Shown here: positions 1 through 5,713 of the stretch, in pieces
Numbering within the stretch: the first letter of the stretch is position 1
How the letters are laid out: each line of letters starts with the position of its first letter
Assembly: GCA_041588495.1 (NCBI GenBank)
Contig: JBFGWM010000056.1
Span: 1 to 13,037 of the forward strand
DNA from: JBFGWM01 sp041588495
GTDB lineage: Bacteria; Pseudomonadota; Gammaproteobacteria; Pseudomonadales; JBFGWM01
Direction: 5' to 3'
DNA: 13,037 bases
Notes under the pieces: model-generated
Databases searched by the model: none
What the model was told of the DNA's origin: nothing
The model's input: the letters and a program-made list of their open reading frames with translations, nothing else
Position numbers and translations under genes: made by a program

Positions 1-1019
1 ACTACGACCAGGACAACCGGGAGTCCATGTCGGCGGACGATGCCCGGGAGGTTCCCGAATCATTGCTGTTCTCCAACCCGGTCGGCGGGGTCCTGGAACG
101 CCTCGAACGTCACGGTGTGGACACCTTCGGAAATGCGGCGGACCCGCTGCCGTGGCCGATCAATCGCGAGCAAGCGCTGGAGTTGCTGAAACACTTCTGT
201 AGCACCTGCCTGGAGAAGTTCGGCCGCTTCCAGGACGCCATGACCACCGCGACCGATCATGCGTGGACGCTGTACCACTCGCGCCTGTCCTTCGCCCTGA
301 ACGTCAAGCTGCTGCATCCCATGGAGGTGATCCAGGCCGCGCTCAACCGGTTCGAGACACGTTCCGCGGAGATCGGTATCGCCCAGGTCGAGGGTTTCGT
401 GCGCCAGGTGCTCGGCTGGCGCGAGTTCATCCGCGGCGTGTACTGGGCGAACATGCCGGCTTACGCCGATGCCAACCATCTCGAGGCCCGCCGCGAACTG
501 CCGGCCTGGTTCTGGACCGGCGAAACGCGCATGCAGTGCCTGCGCCAGGCGATCGGCCAGTCGCTGCAGCATGCCTACGCGCACCACATCCAGCGGCTCA
601 TGGTGACCGGCAACTTCTGCCTGCTGGCGGGCATCGATCCGGACGCGGTGGATGCCTGGTACCTGGGTGTCTATATCGATGCGATCGAATGGGTGGAGAT
701 GCCCAATACCCGCGGCATGACCCAGTACGCCGACGGCGGACTGGTGGCCAGCAAGCCTTATGCGGCAAGCGGGGCGTACATCAACCGGATGAGCGATTAC
801 TGCGGCCAGTGCGAGTACCGGGTGAAAGCCCGGGACACGGAGGAAGCGTGTCCGCTGAACAGCCTCTACTGGCACTTCCTCGCACGTCACGGCAAACGGT
901 TGCGGGATAACGGCCGCCTGCGCATGGCCTACCGCAACCTGGATCGTATGGACGACGACGTGCGCGAAAACATCATCGCGCGAGGTGACTGGTGCCTGGA
1001 GAACCTCGACCGGTTGTAG
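1..1019 (+). CDS. Iron-sulfur photolyase / cryptochrome (FeS-BCP, PhrB-like), 5' truncated
   Basis: C-terminal part of a light-driven DNA repair flavoprotein of the FeS-BCP (PhrB/CryB) family, whose characterised members repair (6-4) photoproducts. The frame is open to the left edge, so the ATG at base 27 is internal and the N-terminal antenna region lies outside. Numbered from that Met, the cysteines expected to hold the 4Fe-4S cluster are C171, C259, C262 (CGQC) and C275. Their spacing (88, 3, 13) equals that of C350, C438, C441 and C454 in Agrobacterium PhrB as I remember it. On the same offset, W163, W211 and Y212 match the electron-transfer chain and H186-H187 match the active-site histidine pair. 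The stop is 16 bases from the convergent rimK-like gene. Family membership is near certain; repair versus signalling cannot be told from this fragment. Confidence 0.93.
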   Translation, partial: YDQDNRESMSADDAREVPESLLFSNPVGGVLERLERHGVDTFGNAADPLPWPINREQALELLKHFCSTCLEKFGRFQDAMTTATDHAWTLYHSRLSFALNVKLLHPMEVIQAALNRFETRSAEIGIAQVEGFVRQVLGWREFIRGVYWANMPAYADANHLEARRELPAWFWTGETRMQCLRQAIGQSLQHAYAHHIQRLMVTGNFCLLAGIDPDAVDAWYLGVYIDAIEWVEMPNTRGMTQYADGGLVASKPYAASGAYINRMSDYCGQCEYRVKARDTEEACPLNSLYWHFLARHGKRLRDNGRLRMAYRNLDRMDDDVRENIIARGDWCLENLDRL

Positions 1020-1035
1020 GCGGCCGTGGTTGCGC

Positions 1036-2259
1036 TTAGTTGTCCGTGTTGTCGAGGTTGTCCTCGGCCGCCGGCTCGACGCTGGTGTCCAGTTTCTTGA
1101 CCTTCGGCTTGCGCTTGCGTCGCGCCTTGAGGGGAATCATGGCGCGCATCGATTCCATCTTGCCGAAGCACAGCAGGCGGTCCTCGGGTTCCATCTGGCG
1201 CTCGTGGCGCGGGTTGGGAATCACCTTGTTGCCGCGGTAGAGCGTCAGTACGTTGATGTCCTTCTCCGAGGGGAACGCCGCGCTGAGCGTCTGTCCGACG
1301 AGCTCGGATCCGTCCGGCACGTAGATCTCGCTGACCCCGTAGCCGCGGCTCACCGTCAGGCGCTGGCGCACGTCGATCTCGGGGAAGTCCACCTGCGCGG
1401 AAATGAAGTCGACAATGGCGCCCGCGATGTCGAGTCCGGTGCAGGTCTCGATGCCTTCCAGGCCGGGGGAGGAGTTCACCTCCATGATCTGTGGCCCGTC
1501 CTTGCCTTCCAGCATGTCCACGCCGGCCACCTGCAGGCCCATGATCTGTGCCGCGCGCACTGCCGTCTCGCGGTAGTTCTCGTCGAGTTCGACGGGTTCC
1601 GCCACGCCGCCCCGGTGCACGTTGCTGCGGAACTCCTGCCCCTGGGCGACCCGGCGCATCGCGGCCACCACGCGGTCGCCGACGACGATGGCGCGGATGT
1701 CCTTGCCCTTGCTCTCGGCGACGAACTTCTGCACCAGCACGTTCTGCTTCTGGCTCTGCAGGAGCTCGATGATCGCCTCTGCGGACTTCACGGATTCGGC
1801 CAGCAGCACGCCGATGCCCTGGGTGCCCTCGATCAGCTTGATGATCACCGGTGCGCCACCGACGCGCTTGATGGAGGGCAGCACGTCCGCCTTGTCGCGT
1901 ACGAAGTTGGTCTTGGGAATGCCGATGTGGTGGCGGCTCAGCAGCTGCAGGCTGCGCAGCTTGTCGCGCGAATTGAGGATGCCGTGGGCGGTGTTGGCGC
2001 AATACACGCCCATCTCCTGGAACTGCCGCACCACGGCCGTGCCGTAGTAGGTGATCGAGGCGCCGACCCTCGGCAGCACCGCGTCATAGGCGCTCAACTG
2101 CTTCTGGCGGTAATAGAGGTCCGGGGATCCGCGTTCGAGATCGATCGCAAACTTGAGGGTATTCAGCACCTTGACGTTGTAGTCGCGCTGCTCGCACGCC
2201 TCGCGGAGGCGTCGCGTGCTGTAGGATTTGGGGCCGCAGGAGAGGATGGCGAGTTTCAT
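1036..2259 (-). CDS. rimK: RimK-type ATP-grasp glutamate ligase with C-terminal RCK_C (TrkA-C) domain
   Basis: ATP-dependent ligase of the RimK family, which adds glutamate to the C-terminus of ribosomal protein S6 in E. coli. The first 290 of 407 residues follow E. coli RimK closely: N-terminal domain 1-95, then ATP-grasp with K141, the loop EGTQGIGV (144-151), and metal ligands D248, E260 and N262 in MEVNSSPG. E. coli RimK ends near residue 300. Here residues about 303-375 form an RCK_C (TrkA-C) fold signature (EIYVPDGSELVGQTL, then NKVIPNP, then EPEDRLLCFG), a domain that usually senses small ligands in potassium channels and transporters. The tail is basic (ARRKRKPKVKK, 379-389) and then acidic. 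The ATG has a GGAAGG-type ribosome site 7 bases upstream. It lies divergent from the metallo-beta-lactamase-like gene and convergent with the photolyase. The ligase call is firm; S6 as substrate is inferred. Confidence 0.93.
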   Translation of the reverse strand: MKLAILSCGPKSYSTRRLREACEQRDYNVKVLNTLKFAIDLERGSPDLYYRQKQLSAYDAVLPRVGASITYYGTAVVRQFQEMGVYCANTAHGILNSRDKLRSLQLLSRHHIGIPKTNFVRDKADVLPSIKRVGGAPVIIKLIEGTQGIGVLLAESVKSAEAIIELLQSQKQNVLVQKFVAESKGKDIRAIVVGDRVVAAMRRVAQGQEFRSNVHRGGVAEPVELDENYRETAVRAAQIMGLQVAGVDMLEGKDGPQIMEVNSSPGLEGIETCTGLDIAGAIVDFISAQVDFPEIDVRQRLTVSRGYGVSEIYVPDGSELVGQTLSAAFPSEKDINVLTLYRGNKVIPNPRHERQMEPEDRLLCFGKMESMRAMIPLKARRKRKPKVKKLDTSVEPAAEDNLDNTDN

Positions 2260-2430
2260 AGGGGCACCTTCCGGCCGTTCCCGGCTTCGGTTTGAAGTTA
2301 ATAGCTAAGTTGAGGGAGTGGAAGTGTGCAAGCGCATGGGCATTATTGCGCGGCTTCAACGACGTCCGGCGTCCCCGTGATTTTCGATTATGCTGGTACG
2401 ACCGTCCGCTGCTCACCGGGAAGCCGATCC
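2260..2430. promoter_or_regulatory. Divergent intergenic region between rimK and the MBL-like gene
   Basis: A 171-base gap between two genes read away from each other, so both promoters must lie here unless one is inside a gene. It is less GC-rich than its surroundings near 2290-2315 and near 2379-2395. On the + strand TATGCT (2389-2394) matches four of six bases of a -10 box, but there is no good -35 box 17 bases upstream. On the - strand a TATTAA near 2299-2304 is similarly unsupported. I cannot name a promoter with confidence. Confidence 0.4.
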
Positions 2431-3213
2431 ATGAGTGCTCGATTACTGAAAATTTCCGATGATTTCTGGAACATCCGCGGATCTTTCAAGGTCGGCGGGG
2501 TGGTCGATATCGGAACCCACGCTTCCCTGGTACGGCGCGCAAGCGGCAAGTTCGTGTTGCTGGATGCCTACACCCTCGACGGTGACGCGCAGCGTGAGCT
2601 GGACGAACTGACCGACGGCGGTGCGGCGATCGAGGCGATCCTCAACCTGCACCCGTTTCACACGGTCCACGTGCGCAGGGCCCATGAGCGATATCCGGAT
2701 GCGCGGCTGTTCGGGACGGCGCGGCACAGGACGCTGTTTCCCGAACTTCCCTGGGAGGACCTGGTCACCGAGGATTCCCGTCTGCACGAAATGTTCGCCG
2801 GGGAGTTCGAGTTCTCGGTGCCGGCGGGGGTCGATTTCATTTCCTCGAATGAACATATCCATTTTTCCTCGGTGCTGGTCATGCACCGGGATTCGCGCAC
2901 GATCCACTCCGATGACACCTACATGGTGTACCGGCTTCCCGGGCCGGTGCGGAAGCTTGGTCTCGATGACCGCCTCAGCTTCCACCCGACGCTGGCGCGG
3001 GCACTGGAGAAGCGCCCGGGCGCAGCCGAGGAGTTCCGCCGCTGGGCCACGCAACTCAATGAGCGCTGGGGCGACGCGCAAACGCTCTGCGCTGCCCACC
3101 TCGCGGTGCTGCAGGCCGGCGAGGGGGACGGCGGCTCCCTGCGGGAGCGGATGGTGAAGGCCCTGCAAAAGGTCGACCGTACCCTGCAGCGACATTCGAA
3201 CAAGTACGGCTGA
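2431..3213 (+). CDS. Metallo-beta-lactamase-fold-like protein with altered metal motif
   Basis: A 260-residue cytoplasmic protein with the layout of a metallo-beta-lactamase-fold hydrolase, related to the MBL/DUF4336-type proteins of proteobacteria. Visible parts are a start with DIGTHASLV (26-34), a strand KFVLLDAYT (40-48), then LHPFHTVHVRRAH (73-85), a histidine-rich stretch in the place of the usual HxHxDH metal motif. These are followed by RLFGTARH (92-99), EHIHFSSVLVMH (141-152) and HSDDT (159-163). The aspartate of HxHxDH is absent (HPFHTVH), so metal binding, if any, uses a changed ligand set. The C-terminal 80 residues are helical. The ATG at 2431 is chosen because a GGGAAG precedes it by 7 bases and homology-like sequence begins there; an earlier in-frame GTG at 2326 would add an unlikely 35-residue leader. 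No substrate can be named. Confidence 0.7.
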   Translation: MSARLLKISDDFWNIRGSFKVGGVVDIGTHASLVRRASGKFVLLDAYTLDGDAQRELDELTDGGAAIEAILNLHPFHTVHVRRAHERYPDARLFGTARHRTLFPELPWEDLVTEDSRLHEMFAGEFEFSVPAGVDFISSNEHIHFSSVLVMHRDSRTIHSDDTYMVYRLPGPVRKLGLDDRLSFHPTLARALEKRPGAAEEFRRWATQLNERWGDAQTLCAAHLAVLQAGEGDGGSLRERMVKALQKVDRTLQRHSNKYG

Positions 3214-3277
3214 CCGCGCCGGCGCCCGCTGCCGGTTAGCCGGCCGCTCCTCCTTTCCAGGTCATTCTCACCCGCCG

Positions 3278-3300
3278 CGCCAGGCCTGCCGGGCCTGGCG
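3278..3300. other. 9-bp GC-rich hairpin after the MBL-like gene
   Basis: Perfect inverted repeat CGCCAGGCC (3278-3286) and GGCCTGGCG (3292-3300) with a five-base loop, 64 bases after the stop of the MBL-like gene. There is no T tract after it on the + strand. It could be a 3' stabilising structure or a weak or factor-assisted terminator. Confidence 0.5.
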
Positions 3301-3376
3301 GCCATTGTGCATTCCCCGCCTGTGGACCTTTTCAAACCTTTGTCAGTGCTCTGGCCAGTTCGCTTTATCGCCAAAA

Positions 3377-3438
3377 AATCTATCACATGCCAATTTATAT
3401 ACAGATATAATCTGCATGTATAATTGACAAGATAGATT
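3377..3438. repeat. Nested inverted repeats in the AT-rich island
   Basis: Outer arms AATCTATC (3377-3384) and GATAGATT (3431-3438) are exact reverse complements. Inside them ACATGC (3385-3390) and GCATGT (3414-3419) are also exact reverse complements, directly abutting the left outer arm but 11 bases from the right one. The right-hand arms flank and overlap the TTGACA candidate -35 box, a position suited to a regulator binding site. Confidence 0.5.
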
Positions 3439-3452
3439 ATGAATAGTAAATT
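3424..3452 (+). promoter_or_regulatory. Candidate sigma-70 promoter for the DUF6482-like unit
   Basis: A perfect TTGACA (3424-3429) is followed after 17 bases by TAAATT (3447-3452), four of six matches to TATAAT. A start near 3459 would give a leader of about 55 bases before the ATG at 3515. Two perfect TATAAT hexamers also lie just upstream (3406-3411 and 3419-3424), but neither has a convincing -35 box at 16-18 bases, so they may be alternative starts or simply part of the AT-rich island. Confidence 0.5.
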
Positions 3453-3461
3453 CCTACTCAA

Positions 3462-3475
3462 GACTTAAATAAGTC
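3462..3475. promoter_or_regulatory. 14-bp dyad, possible operator
   Basis: GACTTA-AA-TAAGTC is a perfect dyad with six-base arms. It starts about 10 bases after the candidate -10 box, so it would lie at the very start of the transcript. An operator is the likelier reading; a small RNA hairpin is the alternative. The regulator is unknown. Confidence 0.4.
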
Positions 3476-3514
3476 GATCCCGAAACCACCTGGCAACGAC
3501 AAGAGGAATTCATC

Positions 3515-3808
3515 ATGAATAGCGTAAGCATTAAGGAACTGCGTCACGGCAAAGAAGCGGAAAGCATCGCGATCCGCTCACTGGAGGGAGACATCTACGT
3601 GCCGTTCGCGGTGGTCAACGGAGAGTCCTGCCGCGTCACGGACGCCGCCGGGCGCACGCTCAAGGCGCCCAGCCTGGATCGCATGCGCAACCTGCTGGAC
3701 GGCGTCCACTGCAACGAGGTGCGCCTGGTACTCGACTCCCCCTACGACGAGATGATCGGCCTCGGTGGTGCGGAAAAGCACGCCGCTGATCTTCCCCTGG
3801 TCTGGTAG
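3515..3808 (+). CDS. Small DUF6482-like protein
   Basis: A 97-residue soluble protein that resembles the DUF6482 family of Pseudomonas and Halomonas relatives. Recognisable features are an N-terminal segment leading to RSLEGDIYVPFAVVNG (21-36), a turn DAAGRTLKAPSL (43-54), and the C-terminal block SPYDEMIGL (75-83), which recalls the conserved acidic-Met motif of that family. There is no signal peptide, membrane helix or known catalytic site. The ATG has AGAGGA about 9 bases upstream. The next gene starts 49 bases after the stop on the same strand, and a strong terminator follows that gene, so the two are probably one transcription unit driven from the AT-rich island. Function is unknown; I place it in DUF6482 from memory of the pattern, with moderate certainty. 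Confidence 0.75.
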   Translation: MNSVSIKELRHGKEAESIAIRSLEGDIYVPFAVVNGESCRVTDAAGRTLKAPSLDRMRNLLDGVHCNEVRLVLDSPYDEMIGLGGAEKHAADLPLVW

Positions 3809-3857
3809 GGGGCTCGCGTCAGGCACACATCCATTTACCCCCGATCGGGAGACCGCC

Positions 3858-4349
3858 ATGAAAACCCTGGTGTACATGAGCAACAGCCTCGAGGAAATCG
3901 AGGAGACCGACCAAGAACTCGAGGAAATGGGAATTCCCCGCGACCATATCCACGTTCTGAGCGAGGACGAGTCGGCCCTGGATATTCATGGCCTTCCCGC
4001 CGTGAACGAGATCGAGAAGCGCGATGTCGTGCGATCCGGTTCCCTGGGCGCCGCCCTCGGCGTGGTGCTTGCGTCCACCGCGATCGTGATGGCCGGCAGC
4101 ACCGGGATCGCGACCCAGGTGGGTTGGGCGCCCTTTGTGCTTCTGGCCGCCATCCTGTTCGGTTTCTGCACCTGGGAGGGGGTGATGATCGGGCTGACCC
4201 GCATCAATCACCGCTTCCGGCAATTCCAGGATGTCCTGCATCGCGGTGTGCACCTGCTGATGATCGATGTCGAGGGCCGCGAGGAGGCGCGTGCAGTGGC
4301 GGCGGTCCATCGCCATTCACGGCTCGCGCCAGTGGGCGTGGCCCGTTGA
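3858..4349 (+). CDS. Two-helix membrane protein, stress-type, function unknown
   Basis: A 163-residue protein. Residues 1-45 (KTLVYMSNSLEEIEETDQEL, then MGIPRDHIHVLSEDE) look like the small alpha/beta domain seen in YflT/17M general-stress-type proteins. A basic linker (KRDVVRSG) follows, then two membrane segments at about 61-80 (glycine and alanine rich) and 92-113 (PFVLLAAILFGFCTWEGVMIG), and a cytoplasmic C-terminal part with a second short strand (HLLMIDVEG, 132-140). It resembles the small 'NAD/FAD-utilizing enzyme' or hypothetical membrane proteins of gammaproteobacteria, a database name with no proven basis. The ATG at 3858 is chosen over upstream in-frame starts because GGGAGA lies 7 bases before it and the domain begins there. 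It is the last gene before the terminator at 4405-4431. Confidence 0.8.
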   Translation: MKTLVYMSNSLEEIEETDQELEEMGIPRDHIHVLSEDESALDIHGLPAVNEIEKRDVVRSGSLGAALGVVLASTAIVMAGSTGIATQVGWAPFVLLAAILFGFCTWEGVMIGLTRINHRFRQFQDVLHRGVHLLMIDVEGREEARAVAAVHRHSRLAPVGVAR

Positions 4350-4355
4350 GCGCGC

Positions 4356-4383
4356 ACACCTGCAGATGAGCGTCTGCAGGTGT
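4356..4383 (+). other. 11-bp hairpin downstream of the two-helix gene
   Basis: Perfect inverted repeat ACACCTGCAGA (4356-4366) and TCTGCAGGTGT (4373-4383), loop TGAGCG, starting six bases after the stop codon at 4349. No T run follows it. It stands ahead of the real terminator and may protect the 3' end of the message or act as a first pause. Confidence 0.6.
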
Positions 4384-4404
4384 AGTAATCACTTACCCCT
4401 GTCC

Positions 4405-4431
4405 AGGCCGGCGCCCGCCGGCCTTTTTTTT
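4405..4431 (+). terminator. Rho-independent terminator
   Basis: Stem AGGCCGGC (4405-4412) and GCCGGCCT (4417-4424) with loop GCCC, followed by eight T (4424-4431) and, after GA, six more T. This ends the + strand unit 3515-4349. It has no T tract on the other strand, so it would not terminate the convergent regulator gene. Confidence 0.93.
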
Positions 4432-4443
4432 GATTTTTTGAGC

Positions 4444-5382
4444 TTACAGGTCGATCTGTTCGTGATGCAGGGCTTCCTCCAGCAGGCTCTCCAGGATGTC
4501 ACGACACAGTCCCGCGCCACGGCCCAGGCGGGCGTGGAAGCGGGCATCCTCCTTCGACCGGCTCTCGCACTCCGCGCTGTATTGTTCGAACGCCTGCAGC
4601 CCGCTGATCAGGTCCGCGAGATGGTGGGGACATTCACAGCGAACCCGGGAATCCAGGGCCGCAACCCGCTCAAGCTGGTCGGCACTGAAGCGGGGCGCGG
4701 CGATTTCGCGGGCGAGCAGCCCGTCGATGCCGGTTTTTCCGGTCACACTGCCTGGGGAGGAAAACAGTGAGTCGAACAACTCGCCGGCGGGCAGGGGTCC
4801 TCGCAGTAGCAGGACTTCCGGCGCCGAAAGGGCCGCCAGGGTCTCTGCCGTCGCGAAGCGGTATACGACGCCGAGCCGGGCCGCGCCAAGCTCCCGGCGC
4901 AGGGCATGGAGGGCCGACAACTGGTCGCGGTGCAGGGTGGGCATGGCGACCACGGCGATGTCCGCGGACACGCCGGCCGAGCTGGCCGCACCCATGTCCG
5001 GCAGGGAGACCACCTCCTCGATGCCCTCGCGTGCGCGCACCTGGTCGAGCAGGCGCTCGTCGAAGTGGCCAATGAACACGACGCGACGCGCGCCGCCGGG
5101 TGCGCCTGGGCCCTGTGCGAATTCCCGGCGCCGCTCGCGCAGGGCGTCGAGGGGAAGCCGCGCCACCTCGCTGATCGCGTCGCCCCCGTCGGTCAGCTCG
5201 CGGATCAGCTTCAGCCGTTCGACATCGTTCTCGGAGTAGTAACGGGTGCCTGAGTCGGAGCGTCCCGGCTCCACGGCGCCGTAGCGTCGCTCCCAGACGC
5301 GGATGCTGCTGGCGGGGATTCCGGTCAGGCGCTCGACCGCGCCAATCTTGAAGCGGGGTGGTCCCTGGTCTTCCGCTGCCAT
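4444..5382 (-). CDS. MerR-family transcriptional regulator, non-cobalamin effector domain
   Basis: A 312-residue DNA-binding regulator. Residues 10-80 are a MerR winged helix-turn-helix (FKIGAVERLTGIPASSIRVW, then WERRYGAVEP, then GTRYYSENDVERLKLI). Residues 98-205 read as a Rossmann-like domain (RRVVFIGHFDE, ADIAVVAMPT, RLGVVYRFAT, EVLLLRGPLP). Residues 225-310 are helical. CarH/LitR-type light sensors have the same N-terminus, but the DxHxxG motif that holds cobalamin is absent and the usual helical bundle does not precede the Rossmann part, so B12 binding is unlikely. C249, C251, H253, H254 and C272 cluster at the start of the helical part and could bind a metal; that is inference. The ATG has AAGGA 7 bases upstream. 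It converges on the two-gene unit with 94 bases between stops. Its targets are unknown. Confidence 0.85.
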   Translation of the reverse strand: MAAEDQGPPRFKIGAVERLTGIPASSIRVWERRYGAVEPGRSDSGTRYYSENDVERLKLIRELTDGGDAISEVARLPLDALRERRREFAQGPGAPGGARRVVFIGHFDERLLDQVRAREGIEEVVSLPDMGAASSAGVSADIAVVAMPTLHRDQLSALHALRRELGAARLGVVYRFATAETLAALSAPEVLLLRGPLPAGELFDSLFSSPGSVTGKTGIDGLLAREIAAPRFSADQLERVAALDSRVRCECPHHLADLISGLQAFEQYSAECESRSKEDARFHARLGRGAGLCRDILESLLEEALHHEQIDL

Positions 5383-5428
5383 GAATAGATCCTTAAATGA
5401 GCAGGAGTGCTGGAGAATTTACCTGTTC

Positions 5429-5434
5429 ATTATA
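5429..5434 (-). promoter_or_regulatory. Candidate -10 box of the MerR-type regulator gene
   Basis: Read on the - strand, these bases are a perfect TATAAT, in the context TGCATATAATG, 46 bases before the ATG at 5382. No good -35 box lies 16-19 bases upstream, so a regulator-assisted promoter, possibly self-regulated as in many MerR systems, is a reasonable inference. Confidence 0.45.
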
Positions 5435-5667
5435 TGCATTGGGCGCGCCGTAACTCACCTGCCAGGGCGAAACCAGTGCAAGGATGAAGCCTCGTTCGCT
5501 CGACTATGGTCGCGCAGCGTTGGACGAATATCCGGAAACCGGCCGGGCTGATCACATTATGTGGGCGGTGCACCTGCATTTGATCAAGCCGCAGATGACG
5601 CTGCAGAACATTGAACGGGGAGTTTCGACCGGGGCGTGGCCGCGGACGGGCCGCCGGGCAGGATGGC

Positions 5668-5706
5668 GCCTGCCGATGCGCGTCCGAGTGGCGCGCACCG
5701 GCAGGC
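5668..5706 (-). other. 15-bp hairpin just after the alcohol dehydrogenase gene
   Basis: Arms GCCTGCCGATGCGCG (5668-5682) and CGCGCACCGGCAGGC (5692-5706) pair over 15 positions with one mismatch (5676/5698) and a nine-base loop. The stem begins seven bases beyond the stop codon of the dehydrogenase. It lacks a T run on the - strand, so it is either a 3' stabilising stem or a non-canonical terminator. Confidence 0.55.
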
Positions 5707-5713
5707 AGCGGGG

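Larger units (their letters stand above)
3214..3514. other. Gene-free gap with two GC hairpins and an AT-rich island
   Basis: A stretch of 301 bases without a credible gene on either strand. The first third is GC-rich and holds two hairpins: GCCGG/CCGGC (3231-3244, loop TTAG) and CGCCAGGCC/GGCCTGGCG (3278-3300, loop of five). Neither is followed by a T run, so they may limit read-through from the MBL-like gene but are not classical terminators. From about 3360 the composition changes sharply: bases 3371-3470 contain 26 G+C in 100, in a region otherwise well above 60 percent. The small gene at 3515 follows with a good ribosome site (AGAGGA, 3500-3505). Confidence 0.75.
5383..5713. other. Gene-poor gap: regulator promoter, doubtful ORF, hairpin
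   Basis: A gap of 331 bases between the regulator start and the alcohol dehydrogenase stop. The part next to the regulator is relatively AT-rich and contains a perfect TATAAT for the - strand. Bases 5484-5635 (+) have an open frame with mixed protein-like composition but no ribosome site. It runs on without a stop into the tail of the alcohol dehydrogenase gene on the other strand, so I do not call it a gene; a decayed gene fragment is possible. Bases 5668-5706 form a long hairpin. Confidence 0.6.

Noticed and set aside
60..890. Minus strand open frame opposite the photolyase
   Set aside because: Composition is typical of a shadow; the + strand frame has exact Fe-S ligand spacing.
985..2295. 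Long + strand open frame (436 codons) opposite the RimK gene
   Set aside because: It is a GC-rich antisense shadow of a gene with clear catalytic motifs; its residues are His/Asp/Leu/Arg biased and match no family I know.
2326..2430. GTG-initiated 35-residue N-terminal extension of the MBL-like protein
   Set aside because: No ribosome site, residues unlike the rest, and it would use up most of the divergent promoter region.
3278..3300. Intrinsic terminator for the MBL-like gene
   Set aside because: The hairpin is good but no T run follows it on the + strand.
3214..3514. Mobile-element boundary suggested by the sudden drop in GC
   Set aside because: No transposase, integrase, target duplication or terminal repeat is seen, and the genes on both sides have the normal composition of the window.
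3765..3857. 31-residue N-terminal extension of the two-helix protein overlapping the DUF6482-like gene
   Set aside because: The ATG at 3858 has a ribosome site and begins the recognisable domain.
4444..5382. Calling the regulator a B12-dependent CarH/LitR light sensor
   Set aside because: No DxHxxG cobalamin motif is visible and the domain order differs.
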